Positions 26,570 through 35,794 of a stretch of DNA of 39,102 bases are shown piece by piece. Every line of letters begins with the position of its first letter. Positions within the stretch are counted from its first letter, which is position 1. Where the stretch lies: the NCBI GenBank assembly GCA_009693575.1, contig SHWZ01000023.1:1-39102 (forward strand). Reading direction: 5' to 3'. Under the pieces are notes generated by a model that was not told the origin of the DNA, searched no databases, and saw only the letters and a list, made by a program, of their open reading frames with translations. The position numbers and the translations under genes were made by a program. The stretch comes from Flavobacteriaceae bacterium. GTDB taxonomy: Bacteria > Bacteroidota > Bacteroidia > UKL13-3.

Positions 26570-28624
26570 ATGAGCATACCAAGAGACATACTGATAGAAG
26601 CATACAACCTCATGTGCTGTGCTGGCTACATGGCCGACACTTACGAAGCCAACCGCCCCCTGTGCAAATATGTACACAGCACCAGCCGGGGCCACGAGGC
26701 CATTCAACTGGCCACAGGCATGTTGCTGCGTGATATAGACTACGCTACACCCTACTACCGCGACGAAAGCATGTTGCTGGGCATGGGTCTGCAACCCTAC
26801 GAACTGATGCTGCAACTACTGGCCAAGGCAGCCGACCCCTTCAGCGGAGGCCGCGAATACTATGCTCACCCAAGTTTGAAAAGGGAGGGTTTTCCCAAAA
26901 TGCCACACAACAGCAGTGCCACCGGAATGCAGGCCATACCCGCCACCGGCATAGCCCACGGCATAGCCTACCAAGACAGCATGAGCCTGCTGCCTGAAGG
27001 CGATAAACCAATTGTAATCTGCTCGATGGGCGATGGATCGGTGACCGAAGGGGAAGTGGCCGAAGCTTGGCAAATGGCGGTGCTGAAAAAGCTGCCAATA
27101 ATATATTTGGTGCAAGACAACAATTGGGGCATAAGTGCTAGCGGCGAAGAAATGCGGACGATGGATGCCTACGAATATGCAGATGGATTCAAAGGGATGA
27201 AAAGAGTGCGGCTAGATGGCAGCGACTTTGTAGAATCGATACTGGGAATGGCAAAAGCCATGGACTGGGTGCGGAAGAAACGAAAACCTCTGCTGGTACA
27301 CGCAGCCGTGCCATTATTGGGGCATCACACCTCGGGCGTTCGCAAGGAGTGGTACCGAAGCGAAGAAGACATGGCTTCGCACCTCCAAAACGACCCAAAG
27401 CCTAAGCTGAGAAAGTATTTAGAGAAACAAGGGGTGACGGAGGCTGAGCTTTTTGAAATAGAAGAAAATGCAAGAGAATTTATTGCCAGCGAATTTCAAA
27501 AGGCGGTGGATGCTCCAGAGCCAAGCCTCGAAACGGTGAGCGACCACGTAGAAGCTCCAACTACTATTACTGAAGAAAAGGGCAACCGAAAGCCAACAGG
27601 CAAAGAGCCAAGTGTGATGGTGGACGCAGCCCTTCATGCCGTGGAAGAACTGATGGCCCGCCACCCCGAATGCCTTTTTTATGGGCAGGATGTGGGGGCA
27701 AGGCTAGGAGGAGTGTTTAGGGAGGCGGCTACCTTGGCGGTAAAATTTGGCGACCATCGGGTGTTCAACACGCCCATACAAGAAGCATACATCGTGGGCA
27801 GCACCGTAGGCATGAGTGCCGTGGGATTGAAACCAATTGTGGAAATACAGTTCTGCGACTACATGTGGACTGGCCTGAACCAACTGGTGACCGAGCTTTC
27901 CAAATCCTGCTACCTCACCATGGGCAAATACCCAGTGAGCTGTGTGATTCGAATTCCCATTGGAGCCTATGGCGGAGGCGGACCCTACCACAGCGGCTGC
28001 CACGAATCAACCTTGTTAAATATTAGAGGAATAAAAGTGTGCTACCCCAGCAATGCCGCCGACATGAAAGGCTTGATGAAAGCCGCCTGGCACGACCCAA
28101 ACCCCGTAGTGATGCTCGAACACAAGGGGCTGTACTGGAGCAAAAACCCCGGCACTGAAGATGCCAAATGTATAGAGCCAGACGAAGAGTATATCCTCCC
28201 TCTTGGCAAGGCCATTACCGTGTTGGCGGCTTCCGCAGAATCAATGGACAATGGCGAAAGCCTTTGCATTATCACGTACGGCATGGGGGTTTATTGGGCA
28301 AAAGCTGCTGCCAAAAACTATCCCGGCCAAGTTGAAATAGTGGATTTGCGTACCCTAAGCCCTCTCGACGAAGACTATGTGATGGACACCGCCAAACGCC
28401 ACGGCAAGTGCATCATCCTCACCGAAGAGCCTGTGCTCAACAGCTTTGCTGAAAGCCTTGCCGGGCGGGTATCCTCCACCTGTTTCCAACACCTCGATGC
28501 CCCTGTGAAAGTCATTGGCTCACTCAACCTGCCCGCGGTGCCCATGAACATGCTACTGGAAAAAGAAATGCTGCCCAATGCCGACAAAGTATTGTTGGCT
28601 ATTGGGGAATTGTTGGCTTGGTGA
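26570..28624 (+). CDS. 2-oxoacid dehydrogenase E1, fused alpha-beta
   Basis: A 684-residue thiamine diphosphate enzyme that decarboxylates a 2-oxoacid and hands the acyl group to E2 lipoate. The alpha half (1-330) has the ThDP motif GDGSVTEGEVAEAW (154 on) ending with the QDNN signature. The beta half (345-684) opens SVMVDAALHAVEELM and has FNTPIQEAYIVG, RIPIGAYGGGGPYHSG and EEPVLNSFAESLAG. Alpha-beta fusions of this type in Bacteroidota are usually branched-chain or pyruvate E1. No E2 or E3 gene is nearby, so the substrate is open. A weak -7 box (TAATCTTG, 26552-26559) lies upstream. Confidence 0.92.
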   Translation: MSIPRDILIEAYNLMCCAGYMADTYEANRPLCKYVHSTSRGHEAIQLATGMLLRDIDYATPYYRDESMLLGMGLQPYELMLQLLAKAADPFSGGREYYAHPSLKREGFPKMPHNSSATGMQAIPATGIAHGIAYQDSMSLLPEGDKPIVICSMGDGSVTEGEVAEAWQMAVLKKLPIIYLVQDNNWGISASGEEMRTMDAYEYADGFKGMKRVRLDGSDFVESILGMAKAMDWVRKKRKPLLVHAAVPLLGHHTSGVRKEWYRSEEDMASHLQNDPKPKLRKYLEKQGVTEAELFEIEENAREFIASEFQKAVDAPEPSLETVSDHVEAPTTITEEKGNRKPTGKEPSVMVDAALHAVEELMARHPECLFYGQDVGARLGGVFREAATLAVKFGDHRVFNTPIQEAYIVGSTVGMSAVGLKPIVEIQFCDYMWTGLNQLVTELSKSCYLTMGKYPVSCVIRIPIGAYGGGGPYHSGCHESTLLNIRGIKVCYPSNAADMKGLMKAAWHDPNPVVMLEHKGLYWSKNPGTEDAKCIEPDEEYILPLGKAITVLAASAESMDNGESLCIITYGMGVYWAKAAAKNYPGQVEIVDLRTLSPLDEDYVMDTAKRHGKCIILTEEPVLNSFAESLAGRVSSTCFQHLDAPVKVIGSLNLPAVPMNMLLEKEMLPNADKVLLAIGELLAW

Positions 28625-28641
28625 AGGGTTAGGAACTAGGC

Positions 28642-29604
28642 TCACACAATGCCCTCGCTCATCAAATCATGTAGATGAACAAGGCCGGCGTACTGTCCGT
28701 CCTTTAGCACCAGTAATTGCGAAATCTTTTGCTCTCGCATGGTTTGTAGGGCTTCGGCGGCAAGGGTAGAGTGGTCAATAGTTTTAGGGCTTGGGTTCAT
28801 AATGTCGGCAACTTTGATACCCAAAAGAGAGTCATGTTTTTCCATCATTCTTCTCAAGTCACCGTCGGTAACAATGCCTGCTATTTCAGTCCCCTTAAGC
28901 ACTACCGCAGCTCCCATCCTTCCAGCCGTTATTGAAGATATTACCGTTTTTACTTCATCAGTGGTTTGCACTGTTGGCTTTGTATTTTTCAGTATATCCC
29001 CCACACGCAAGTATAATCTTTTGCCCAAAGCACCACCCGGGTGGAAGCGTGCAAAATCTTCGGAACCAAACCCACGACATTCGAGCAAAGCAACTGCAAG
29101 TGCATCGCCCAACACCAACTGTGCTGTAGTGCTGCTAGTGGGAGCCAAATTATGCGGACAAGCTTCTTTATCCACCGTGCAATCCAAAACCAAGTCAGCA
29201 TGGTTGGCAAGGTAAGAATCCGTATTGCCCACCAAAGCTATCAGTTTATTGCCGCCTTGTTTCAGCAGGGGAGTCAGCAGTTTTATTTCAGCCGTGTCAC
29301 CGCTTTTTGATATACATAAAACGGTGTCGCCCTGCTGTATCATTCCGAGGTCGCCATGCACTGCATCCGCTGCATGCATAAAGAGGGCTGCTGTGCCAGT
29401 ACTGTTGAGTGTGGCCGTTATCTTCTGGGCTATGTTGGCACTTTTGCCAATGCCAGTCACCACTACCCTACCATTGGATTGGAGAATATGTAAAACTGCC
29501 TTTGCAAAACCATTAGTTAATTTTGGCAGCAAACCTTTGATAGCATCCGCTTCCAGTGAAATGGTAGTGTGTGCGTTTCGTAAAATTTCTTCTTCGCTTA
29601 GCAT
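28642..29604 (-). CDS. kdsD: D-arabinose 5-phosphate isomerase
   Basis: A 320-residue cytoplasmic enzyme converting ribulose 5-phosphate to arabinose 5-phosphate, the first step to Kdo for LPS inner core. The SIS domain (about 40-180) has VVVTGIGKSANIAQK, the catalytic-region HGDLGMIQ and CISKSGDTAEI. Two CBS domains follow (about 205-320; GIVTDGDLRRMM, LLVLKDGQYAGLVHLHDLM). Standard length. It begins 6 bases after the porZ stop on the same strand, so the two are probably co-transcribed. Confidence 0.94.
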   Translation of the reverse strand: MLSEEEILRNAHTTISLEADAIKGLLPKLTNGFAKAVLHILQSNGRVVVTGIGKSANIAQKITATLNSTGTAALFMHAADAVHGDLGMIQQGDTVLCISKSGDTAEIKLLTPLLKQGGNKLIALVGNTDSYLANHADLVLDCTVDKEACPHNLAPTSSTTAQLVLGDALAVALLECRGFGSEDFARFHPGGALGKRLYLRVGDILKNTKPTVQTTDEVKTVISSITAGRMGAAVVLKGTEIAGIVTDGDLRRMMEKHDSLLGIKVADIMNPSPKTIDHSTLAAEALQTMREQKISQLLVLKDGQYAGLVHLHDLMSEGIV

Positions 29605-29610
29605 ATATGT

Positions 29611-31878
29611 TCAGTTAGTCACTAACAGTTTGGCTACATTGGTTTCTGTGCCATCAGCATTGGTGCTGAGGATAAGATAAACTCCTGTACGAACCCGTTC
29701 GCCTTTATAGTTCTTACAATCCCAAGTGGCAGTGCCGCCGTTGGCCTTGGTTTCATATACCAAATTGCCTGCAACATCAGTTATTTTTACAGTGGCATTG
29801 GCCACCAGATTTCGCACAGCTACTGAGCCTGAAAAGGTCTCTCGCACTGGATTTGGGTAGCAATATACTTCAACATGTGTTTCACCCCCTAACATGGCAT
29901 CGCCTTGATAGGAAACTATTCCTTTGTCGGTCCCAAAATATACTTTCCCTGTTTTTTGGTTGATGGCAATGCGTTGAATAAAATTAGAAATGAGGGGTGA
30001 ATTGTCCATATTGAATGATTGCAAAATTTTCTGCCCATCAGGCGAAACTAAATAGGCTCCGCTGCGAGTGCCTACCCATTTGCGGTTGCCTGCATCCACT
30101 GCTATGCAGTTGATGGCTGCTTCTCCGAAAAGGTATTGTGGCTTCTTTGTTTTTTCATCAATAATAATAATTTGCTGAGCATCGTAGTTTTGGGTGGAAA
30201 ATACATTGCCAGGCGAATAAAAAACGGTGAGCCCCTTGCCTGTTCCTACCCACAAGTTACCATCGTGGTCTTTGGTCACACAACCCACATCTATACTGGG
30301 CAACCTGCCATTGCCCACGTCTGTATTCAATGACTTGTATTGGTCGTCAAATGGATTTTCGATAGTATTGTTGTCTTTGTACACAACCAACCCTTTTCCT
30401 CTCATCGCTAACAGCCATTTTTGGCCATAATCATCAATCGTAATATCGAGCAGCGGGTCTTGTTGGGTGACCAAGGAACCTATCGAAAAGCTGTACCACT
30501 TCTGGGCCTTTGTAAAAACGGAAATGGGCTTGCTATGGCCGGGGTTGCTCACCCATAAGTTACCATCATTGTCATATACCAAGCCACCCACCTGAAAAGT
30601 ACGGAAGCCCCCCGACCGCATACTATCGAGAGTGCTATTGGTGGGGTCGAATGTTTTCTTTAAAGCATCGTTCTCCCATTCCACCAAGCCCGAACTGAAT
30701 GACGCAACAAACACATGTGCATCATTGTTGGGGTCAATAGCCACCTTCCAAAAATCTCGCATGTCTTTCAGCGGTGTATTGTCCAAATTGTAATTCACCC
30801 AAGACTGACCATTGTAGTGAAAAAAGCCATCGTTCCCATAGCGGCCAATATAGTTTTGGCTTATTCCTCCAGTGGCCACCCACACGCGTTTGTCGGTCAC
30901 CTGTATATCAGTAACAGAAGCCGACCCGGGACCATTGGGCGTAAGGAAATCTATCCCTCCAACCTTCCGAGTTATTACCACACCCAAATAGCTTGAACAA
31001 TGGAAAATATCTCCTTTGAAGCTAAGCATCGCTTGCTTTATGTAGCGTTCGCTTGTGCCACCGTTCACGCCATTTTCATCGCCTATAGCCACTGTGTCTG
31101 TTCTTGTTATTACTAGTTTGTTTTGATTTATGGTAATATAATTTATTCCGGCCTTAACTCCACCTCCCCATGCCTGCCAGTTTTGCTGGTCGTACACTTG
31201 CACTATGCTGTCTTTGCCTGCATAAATTTTGCCTTTGTATGCTATCAATCCGCGGCATTGGTTGTTCATCACAAAATGATTCCAGAGATTGAAATCAGCT
31301 AGGTTGGGGCTGTTGATTGGAGCCGAAATAATACCTTGCGAAGTGCTTGCATAAATGGAATCGCCCGATATAGCCGTTCCACTCACATCCACGTTTTCGC
31401 CACTTGCTCCCAGGTTTTGATACGATTCTACTGATTCCTTTTTGTCCAAATCAATCTTCACGATACCAAAGCTGCAACTGAGGTAAGCGTACTTGCCATT
31501 GAACCAAATGTCGTTCACCTTTTTGGTGCCAAGAATGGAGGTGCGAAGTATGTCGGGAATATTGTAAAAACGGTTGCCATCATACAGGTCAATATCGCTG
31601 TTATCGTAGGCAATCAATAGTTCCTTGCGGTCGGGTTGCCAAGCTATGCGGCTTATGCTTATCTGCGACATGCCCTGCACCTTGGTGTAGGTCTGCACCT
31701 CCCCTGAATTCATATCGTAGCTATACAGTCCACTCGTGGTGCCTACATAAGCTAGGTCTTCTGCTTCGCATACTGTGGTACTGTTTTTATATGGAAGATG
31801 AATCCTCCAGTTACCAAGTTTTTGGGCATTGCCATAGAGCCCGAATGCCAAAGTCATTAATAAACAAAATCTTTTCAT
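29611..31878 (-). CDS. porZ: PorZ-type T9SS component with beta-propellers
   Basis: A 755-residue secreted protein, start at the ATG at 31878 (MKRFCLLMTLAFGLYGNAQ, signal peptide); the longer frame adds 33 unconserved residues. The N-terminus WRIHLPYKNSTTVCEAEDLA and the following YVGTTSGLYSYD, LLIAYDNSDIDLYDG and AYLSCSFGIVKIDL match PorZ, a surface protein of the T9SS attachment complex. Two propeller domains (about 25-330 and 340-650, with two-component-regulator propeller units such as NLWVGTGKGLTVFYS) are followed by a T9SS sorting domain (CYPNPVRETFSGS) ending KLLVTN. PorZ is needed for delivering anionic LPS to T9SS cargo in Porphyromonas; kdsD follows directly. Confidence 0.87.
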   Translation of the reverse strand: MKRFCLLMTLAFGLYGNAQKLGNWRIHLPYKNSTTVCEAEDLAYVGTTSGLYSYDMNSGEVQTYTKVQGMSQISISRIAWQPDRKELLIAYDNSDIDLYDGNRFYNIPDILRTSILGTKKVNDIWFNGKYAYLSCSFGIVKIDLDKKESVESYQNLGASGENVDVSGTAISGDSIYASTSQGIISAPINSPNLADFNLWNHFVMNNQCRGLIAYKGKIYAGKDSIVQVYDQQNWQAWGGGVKAGINYITINQNKLVITRTDTVAIGDENGVNGGTSERYIKQAMLSFKGDIFHCSSYLGVVITRKVGGIDFLTPNGPGSASVTDIQVTDKRVWVATGGISQNYIGRYGNDGFFHYNGQSWVNYNLDNTPLKDMRDFWKVAIDPNNDAHVFVASFSSGLVEWENDALKKTFDPTNSTLDSMRSGGFRTFQVGGLVYDNDGNLWVSNPGHSKPISVFTKAQKWYSFSIGSLVTQQDPLLDITIDDYGQKWLLAMRGKGLVVYKDNNTIENPFDDQYKSLNTDVGNGRLPSIDVGCVTKDHDGNLWVGTGKGLTVFYSPGNVFSTQNYDAQQIIIIDEKTKKPQYLFGEAAINCIAVDAGNRKWVGTRSGAYLVSPDGQKILQSFNMDNSPLISNFIQRIAINQKTGKVYFGTDKGIVSYQGDAMLGGETHVEVYCYPNPVRETFSGSVAVRNLVANATVKITDVAGNLVYETKANGGTATWDCKNYKGERVRTGVYLILSTNADGTETNVAKLLVTN

Positions 31879-32199
31879 TTCGTGCTGCGAATTTACTTGA
31901 TAGCAACGGAAGGGTTCGGAAAATATTGTGTTTGGGCTGAGAACTTTTTTTATTTGCTGCAATGTCCCTGCTGTCAATTTAGATCGTCTTTGTCTCGCGG
32001 AGCCTTGTCACGCTGAGTGAGCATGCTTCACTGAATATCGCGGAAGCCTCGATTCCGTATCTGCATTAGCCAATCGTTTTGTCAGGTTAAGAAATCCTGA
32101 TTGCTAGTGGAGTGTAGCCATATTGTATAGGCTTATGAGTCATACAAATATTAATAATAGTTGTGCATATTTTGGACTGAAACATAATAGGTAGTGGTG
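31879..32199. other. Spacer between porZ and mfd
   Basis: About 320 bases with no gene. It contains a near-palindrome GTGAGCATGCTTCAC (about 32018-32032) preceded by CTTGTCACGCTGA, text that resembles dispersed GTCACGCTGAG-type repeats. The porZ promoter should lie in the first 100 bases, but I find no clear -33/-7 pair. The rest shows nothing. Confidence 0.45.
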
Positions 32200-35100
32200 T
32201 TATCCCTCAATCTCCTCTAACACCATTCTAGCTTCCACTATCCCAGACACATTGGCAATGGAAACACTCAGGTTCTTGGTCGTTTGTTTCATGCGATAGC
32301 GGGCTGGGTAGGCTGATATATGTTCTATTATTTTTCCAAACAAAACGCTTTCGTAATAGCTGCTTTGCTGGTTGGTAGGGAAATAGCAGGTGAGTTCTTT
32401 CTTTGATAAAATAACTCGTGATAATTGTAGGCTTTGGGCGGCCCATTTCAGTTTTACAGCATCTGTCAAGTCTATTACCTGTGGTGGCAAAGCCCCGAAA
32501 CGGTCTTTGAGTTTTTCCTTGAAAAACAATAGATCTTTTTCTGTTTCGATGGAGGCAAGCTCGCCATATAAACTGAGTCGCTCTTGGTTGCTCCTCACAT
32601 AATGATCGGGCAACACCAGTTCCAGGTCTGTTTCTATATTCACATCCTTGTTCACTGGCTTTGGAGGCTCATCTTTGAACAAATCCTTGAACTCAAAATC
32701 TTTGAGCTCCTGTACCGCTTCATCCAATATTTTGTGATACATTTCGTAACCAATCTCGGCAATGAAACCACTTTGTTCAGCCCCAAGCAGGTTGCCACTT
32801 CCGCGTATATCCAAATCTCGCATAGCAACATTAAAACCATTACCTAGGTCACTGAACTCCTCGATGGCCGATAGTCGTTTGCGGGCATCTTCGGTCATGC
32901 CTGCAAAGCCTGGAATCATTAGGTAGCAGTATGCTTTCTTGTTGCTTCGGCCTACACGTCCACGCATTTGGTGTATATCACTGAGGCCATACATATGGGC
33001 ATTGTTGATGAGGATGGTATTGGCATTGGATATATCTAAACCACTTTCGATGATGGTGGTAGCAACTAACACGTCATAATCACCCTCCACAAATTTTATC
33101 ATCACTTCTTCCAGTTCGTGGCCCTCAAGTTGGCCATGGGCTATGCCAAACCGAACAGTAGGGCATAGTGCCCGAAGTTTATCCGCTAGGTCATAGATAT
33201 CCTTCACCCTGTTGTGAATCACAAAAGCCTGTCCGCCCCTTGATACTTCCTCGTTGATGGCATCTCTTAGTAAGTCATCGTTCACTTGATGCACTTCGGT
33301 AGTCACAGGCTGGCGGTTGGGTGGCGGGGTATTTATTATACTTAAATCCCTTGCACCCATCAAGCTGAAATGCAAAGTGCGGGGAATAGGTGTAGCTGTA
33401 AGTGTTAGCGTGTCCACATTCACCCGCAGTTGCTTTAGTTTCTCTTTACTCGTCACCCCAAATTTCTGTTCTTCGTCCACCACCATCAGCCCCAGGTTTT
33501 TGAACTGAACATCTTTACTCAGTAGCCGGTGAGTGCCAATAAGTATATCTATACGTCCGTCTTTTGCCCGTTTCAGTATATCTTTTTGTTCGGTCGCGGT
33601 ACGAAAGCGGTTGATGAAATCAATGTTCACTGGAAAACCTTTGAGCCGCTCTTTGAACGTACGGTAATGCTGACTTGCCAAGATAGTGGTTGGAACTAAG
33701 ATGGCTACCTGTTTGCTATCACAACAAGCCTTGAAAGCTGCACGGATTGCCACTTCCGTTTTGCCAAAACCCACATCACCACATATTAGTCTGTCCATTG
33801 GGTGCGGACTTTCCATATCCCGTTTGAAATCTTCCGTGGCCTTTGCCTGGTCCGGCGTGTCTTCGTATATGAAACTGGCCTCCAATTCCGTTTGCAAATA
33901 ATTGTCTGGACTATATTCAAAACCCGGCTGCGACTTGCGGGCAGCATATAGTTTGATAAGATCGCGGGCAATGTCTTTTACCTTGTCTTTGGTCTTGGCT
34001 TTTAGTTTATCCCAGGCATCACTGCCAAGCTTATTCATACGGGGTTCGGTGCCGTCCTTGCCCACATACTTGCTTATCTTATCAAGGCTGTTAATGGTTA
34101 CATATAATAAATCATTATCACGATATACAAGCCTTACCGCTTCCACACGGCTGCCACCCATCTCCATTTTTTCAAGCCCCGCAAACTTGCCAATGCCATG
34201 ATCCACATGTACGACAAAGTCGCCTGGTTTCAGTTCCCGGAGCTCTTTTAGGGTAATGGATTTGGTGCGTGAATAGCGTTCCCTTGTTTTATACTTGTAG
34301 AAACGGTCGAAAAGCTGGTGGTCGGTGTAGCAGGCCAGTTTCAGGTCGTGGTCAATGAAGCCCTCGCTGATGGCATGAAACACAGGCTCAAACTGCACTT
34401 CGGGGTCAAGGTCGTCGAAGATGGCGTATAATCTTTCCACCTGCTTGCCTGAATCAGAAAACACCAAATTGGTATATCCTTTTTTTGTGTTTGCTTTTAG
34501 ATCGTCTCGAATTAGGTCGAAGTTTTTATGAAAAGTTGGTTGAGGGGATTGGGTTACATGTACCTCTCCCATACTCCTCCCCCCAAGAGAGGTAAAATAT
34601 TTTCGTGTTCCAAATTCTACTAGCTTGAAATTGGTAATGCCCATTTCAAAATCTTTTTTAGATAAAAAAAGCTCACTTGCAGGTATCTCAAATTCCTTTT
34701 CGTCGGAGGTGGTAAAGTGTATAAGTTGCCCTGCCGCTTTTTCGTTTATTTTTTCTAATACAGCCAGGCCAGCGGTCAGGTCCTTACTCCAAATAATGGT
34801 TTCCTTAGATAGGTAATCGAAAAACGTTTGTCGAGTCTGCTGGATAGCTGCCGTTTGCACATTGGGCACCAATGAAAAAAAATCCATGCGGCGAGTACTG
34901 AGTTGGTCACTGGGGTCAAATTCGCGAATGCTTTCAATTTTATCTCCATCCAACTCTAAACGAAAAGGCAGCGGATTGCTGAAAGAAAATATATCTACAA
35001 TGCCACCACGTATGCTGAAGTAGCCAGCTTCATATACAAAGTCAGCCCGCTCAAAATGATGCTCTATCAGAAACTCGAGAAAAAACTCGCTATCCAAGGT

Positions 35101-35616
35101 GTCGCCTACTTTTAGTTCATAGGTGCTTTTCCTTAGTTCGCTCTGTTCCAACACTTTTTCGGCAAGGGCTTCTGGATAGGAAATGAGGAGGGGAATTACC
35201 TCACCTCTGCCCCCTATTATAGCAGAGGGGGAAGGCTTTGACAATAAATTCAATATCTCCGCTCGTTGCAATATATTGCTATTGTCAGTTTGTTGGTATT
35301 GGTAGCTTTTGCGAAAAGATGATGGGAATACATGCACAGCTTTTCCTTCCAGTAGGTTGCTCAGGTCTGATGCCAAATATTCGGCCTCTTCTATGTTATT
35401 TACTATAAAAAGACAGGGTTGCTTATATTCTTGATAAAAACAAGCGGCCATAACTGCCCCGCCAGCTCCGGCAAAACCGGCGAGGTGAACTGACCCTTCT
35501 ACTCCGCTCAGGGTAAGATTTTTCAGGGTATCAGTTTTGTGCTTGGCCAACGCTGCTGCCAATGCCTTCTGCTGCTCACGGCCTTTGAAAGCTTCGAGCA
35601 GTTCGGATAATTTCAT
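32200..35616 (-). CDS. mfd: Transcription-repair coupling factor Mfd
   Basis: A 1138-residue DNA translocase that removes stalled RNA polymerase and recruits UvrA. I take the ATG at 35616 (MKLSELLEAFKGRE); the upstream ATG at 35664 adds 16 residues and spans a probable -7 box. Order: UvrB-like N-terminal domains; the polymerase-interacting domain beginning RELKPGDFVVHVDHGIG; the helicase with Walker A CGDVGFGKTEVA (about residue 612), VVDEEQKFG and QMRGRVGRS; and a C-terminal TRCF domain (LELVLPDHYVRSNQERL). Three palindromic-repeat inserts are translated in frame near residues 34-41, 127-144 and 341-359. All lie in the N-terminal domains or linkers and none hits the helicase motifs. Confidence 0.95.
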   Translation of the reverse strand: MKLSELLEAFKGREQQKALAAALAKHKTDTLKNLTLSGVEGSVHLAGFAGAGGAVMAACFYQEYKQPCLFIVNNIEEAEYLASDLSNLLEGKAVHVFPSSFRKSYQYQQTDNSNILQRAEILNLLSKPSPSAIIGGRGEVIPLLISYPEALAEKVLEQSELRKSTYELKVGDTLDSEFFLEFLIEHHFERADFVYEAGYFSIRGGIVDIFSFSNPLPFRLELDGDKIESIREFDPSDQLSTRRMDFFSLVPNVQTAAIQQTRQTFFDYLSKETIIWSKDLTAGLAVLEKINEKAAGQLIHFTTSDEKEFEIPASELFLSKKDFEMGITNFKLVEFGTRKYFTSLGGRSMGEVHVTQSPQPTFHKNFDLIRDDLKANTKKGYTNLVFSDSGKQVERLYAIFDDLDPEVQFEPVFHAISEGFIDHDLKLACYTDHQLFDRFYKYKTRERYSRTKSITLKELRELKPGDFVVHVDHGIGKFAGLEKMEMGGSRVEAVRLVYRDNDLLYVTINSLDKISKYVGKDGTEPRMNKLGSDAWDKLKAKTKDKVKDIARDLIKLYAARKSQPGFEYSPDNYLQTELEASFIYEDTPDQAKATEDFKRDMESPHPMDRLICGDVGFGKTEVAIRAAFKACCDSKQVAILVPTTILASQHYRTFKERLKGFPVNIDFINRFRTATEQKDILKRAKDGRIDILIGTHRLLSKDVQFKNLGLMVVDEEQKFGVTSKEKLKQLRVNVDTLTLTATPIPRTLHFSLMGARDLSIINTPPPNRQPVTTEVHQVNDDLLRDAINEEVSRGGQAFVIHNRVKDIYDLADKLRALCPTVRFGIAHGQLEGHELEEVMIKFVEGDYDVLVATTIIESGLDISNANTILINNAHMYGLSDIHQMRGRVGRSNKKAYCYLMIPGFAGMTEDARKRLSAIEEFSDLGNGFNVAMRDLDIRGSGNLLGAEQSGFIAEIGYEMYHKILDEAVQELKDFEFKDLFKDEPPKPVNKDVNIETDLELVLPDHYVRSNQERLSLYGELASIETEKDLLFFKEKLKDRFGALPPQVIDLTDAVKLKWAAQSLQLSRVILSKKELTCYFPTNQQSSYYESVLFGKIIEHISAYPARYRMKQTTKNLSVSIANVSGIVEARMVLEEIEG
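34540..34594. repeat. Palindromic repeat inside mfd (copy C)
   Basis: TACCTCTC and GAGAGGTA flank a GGGAGTAT-type loop (34561-34594), preceded by GAGGGGATTGGGTTACATG. It is translated as TSLGGRSMGEVHVTQSPQP, which breaks the normal Mfd sequence between VEFGTRKYF and TFHKNFDL. The GGR-x-GEV reading is shared with copy B. Confidence 0.65.
35184..35236. repeat. Palindromic repeat inside mfd (copy B)
   Basis: CCTCTGCCCCCTA and TAGCAGAGGGGG are inverted around TTA, next to GAGGAGGGGAATTACCTC. It is translated as PSPSAIIGGRGEVIPLL between ILNLLSK and ISYPEALAEKV, where Mfd proteins normally have only a short loop. Confidence 0.65.
35492..35515. repeat. Palindromic repeat inside mfd (copy A)
   Basis: ACCCT and AGGGT flank TCTACTCCGCTC, the CCCT-CCGCTC-AGGGT element known as a dispersed repeat in many genomes. 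It is translated on the mfd strand as LTLSGVEGS between TDTLKN and VHLAGFAG. Confidence 0.65.
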
Positions 35617-35627
35617 AAAAAGGGCTG

Positions 35628-35635
35628 CGAAGGTA
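35628..35635 (-). promoter_or_regulatory. Putative -7 box of mfd
   Basis: TACCTTCG (minus strand, one mismatch to TAnnTTTG) followed by CAGCCC, 11 bases before the ATG at 35616. It lies between the two possible mfd starts, favouring the downstream one. Confidence 0.4.
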
Positions 35636-35715
35636 GTATCACCGAAATGATAGCGTTTGACCATAAGTACTCAGGGTGTATATTGAATAAATCTAAAATC
35701 TGAATAAACAAAATA

Positions 35716-35747
35716 TTTTAAAAAGCTCAATTAATGCTTTATTTTTG
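35716..35747 (+). promoter_or_regulatory. Promoter of the arylsulfotransferase-CotH operon
   Basis: TTTT (35716-35719, one mismatch to TTTG), 20 bases, then TATTTTTG (35740-35747), a perfect -7 box. It is followed by a 47-base leader to the ATG at 35795. Confidence 0.6.
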
Positions 35748-35794
35748 CGAAACCAAATGTTTAAGAAACTGTAACAAAAACATTAACTAAAAAG

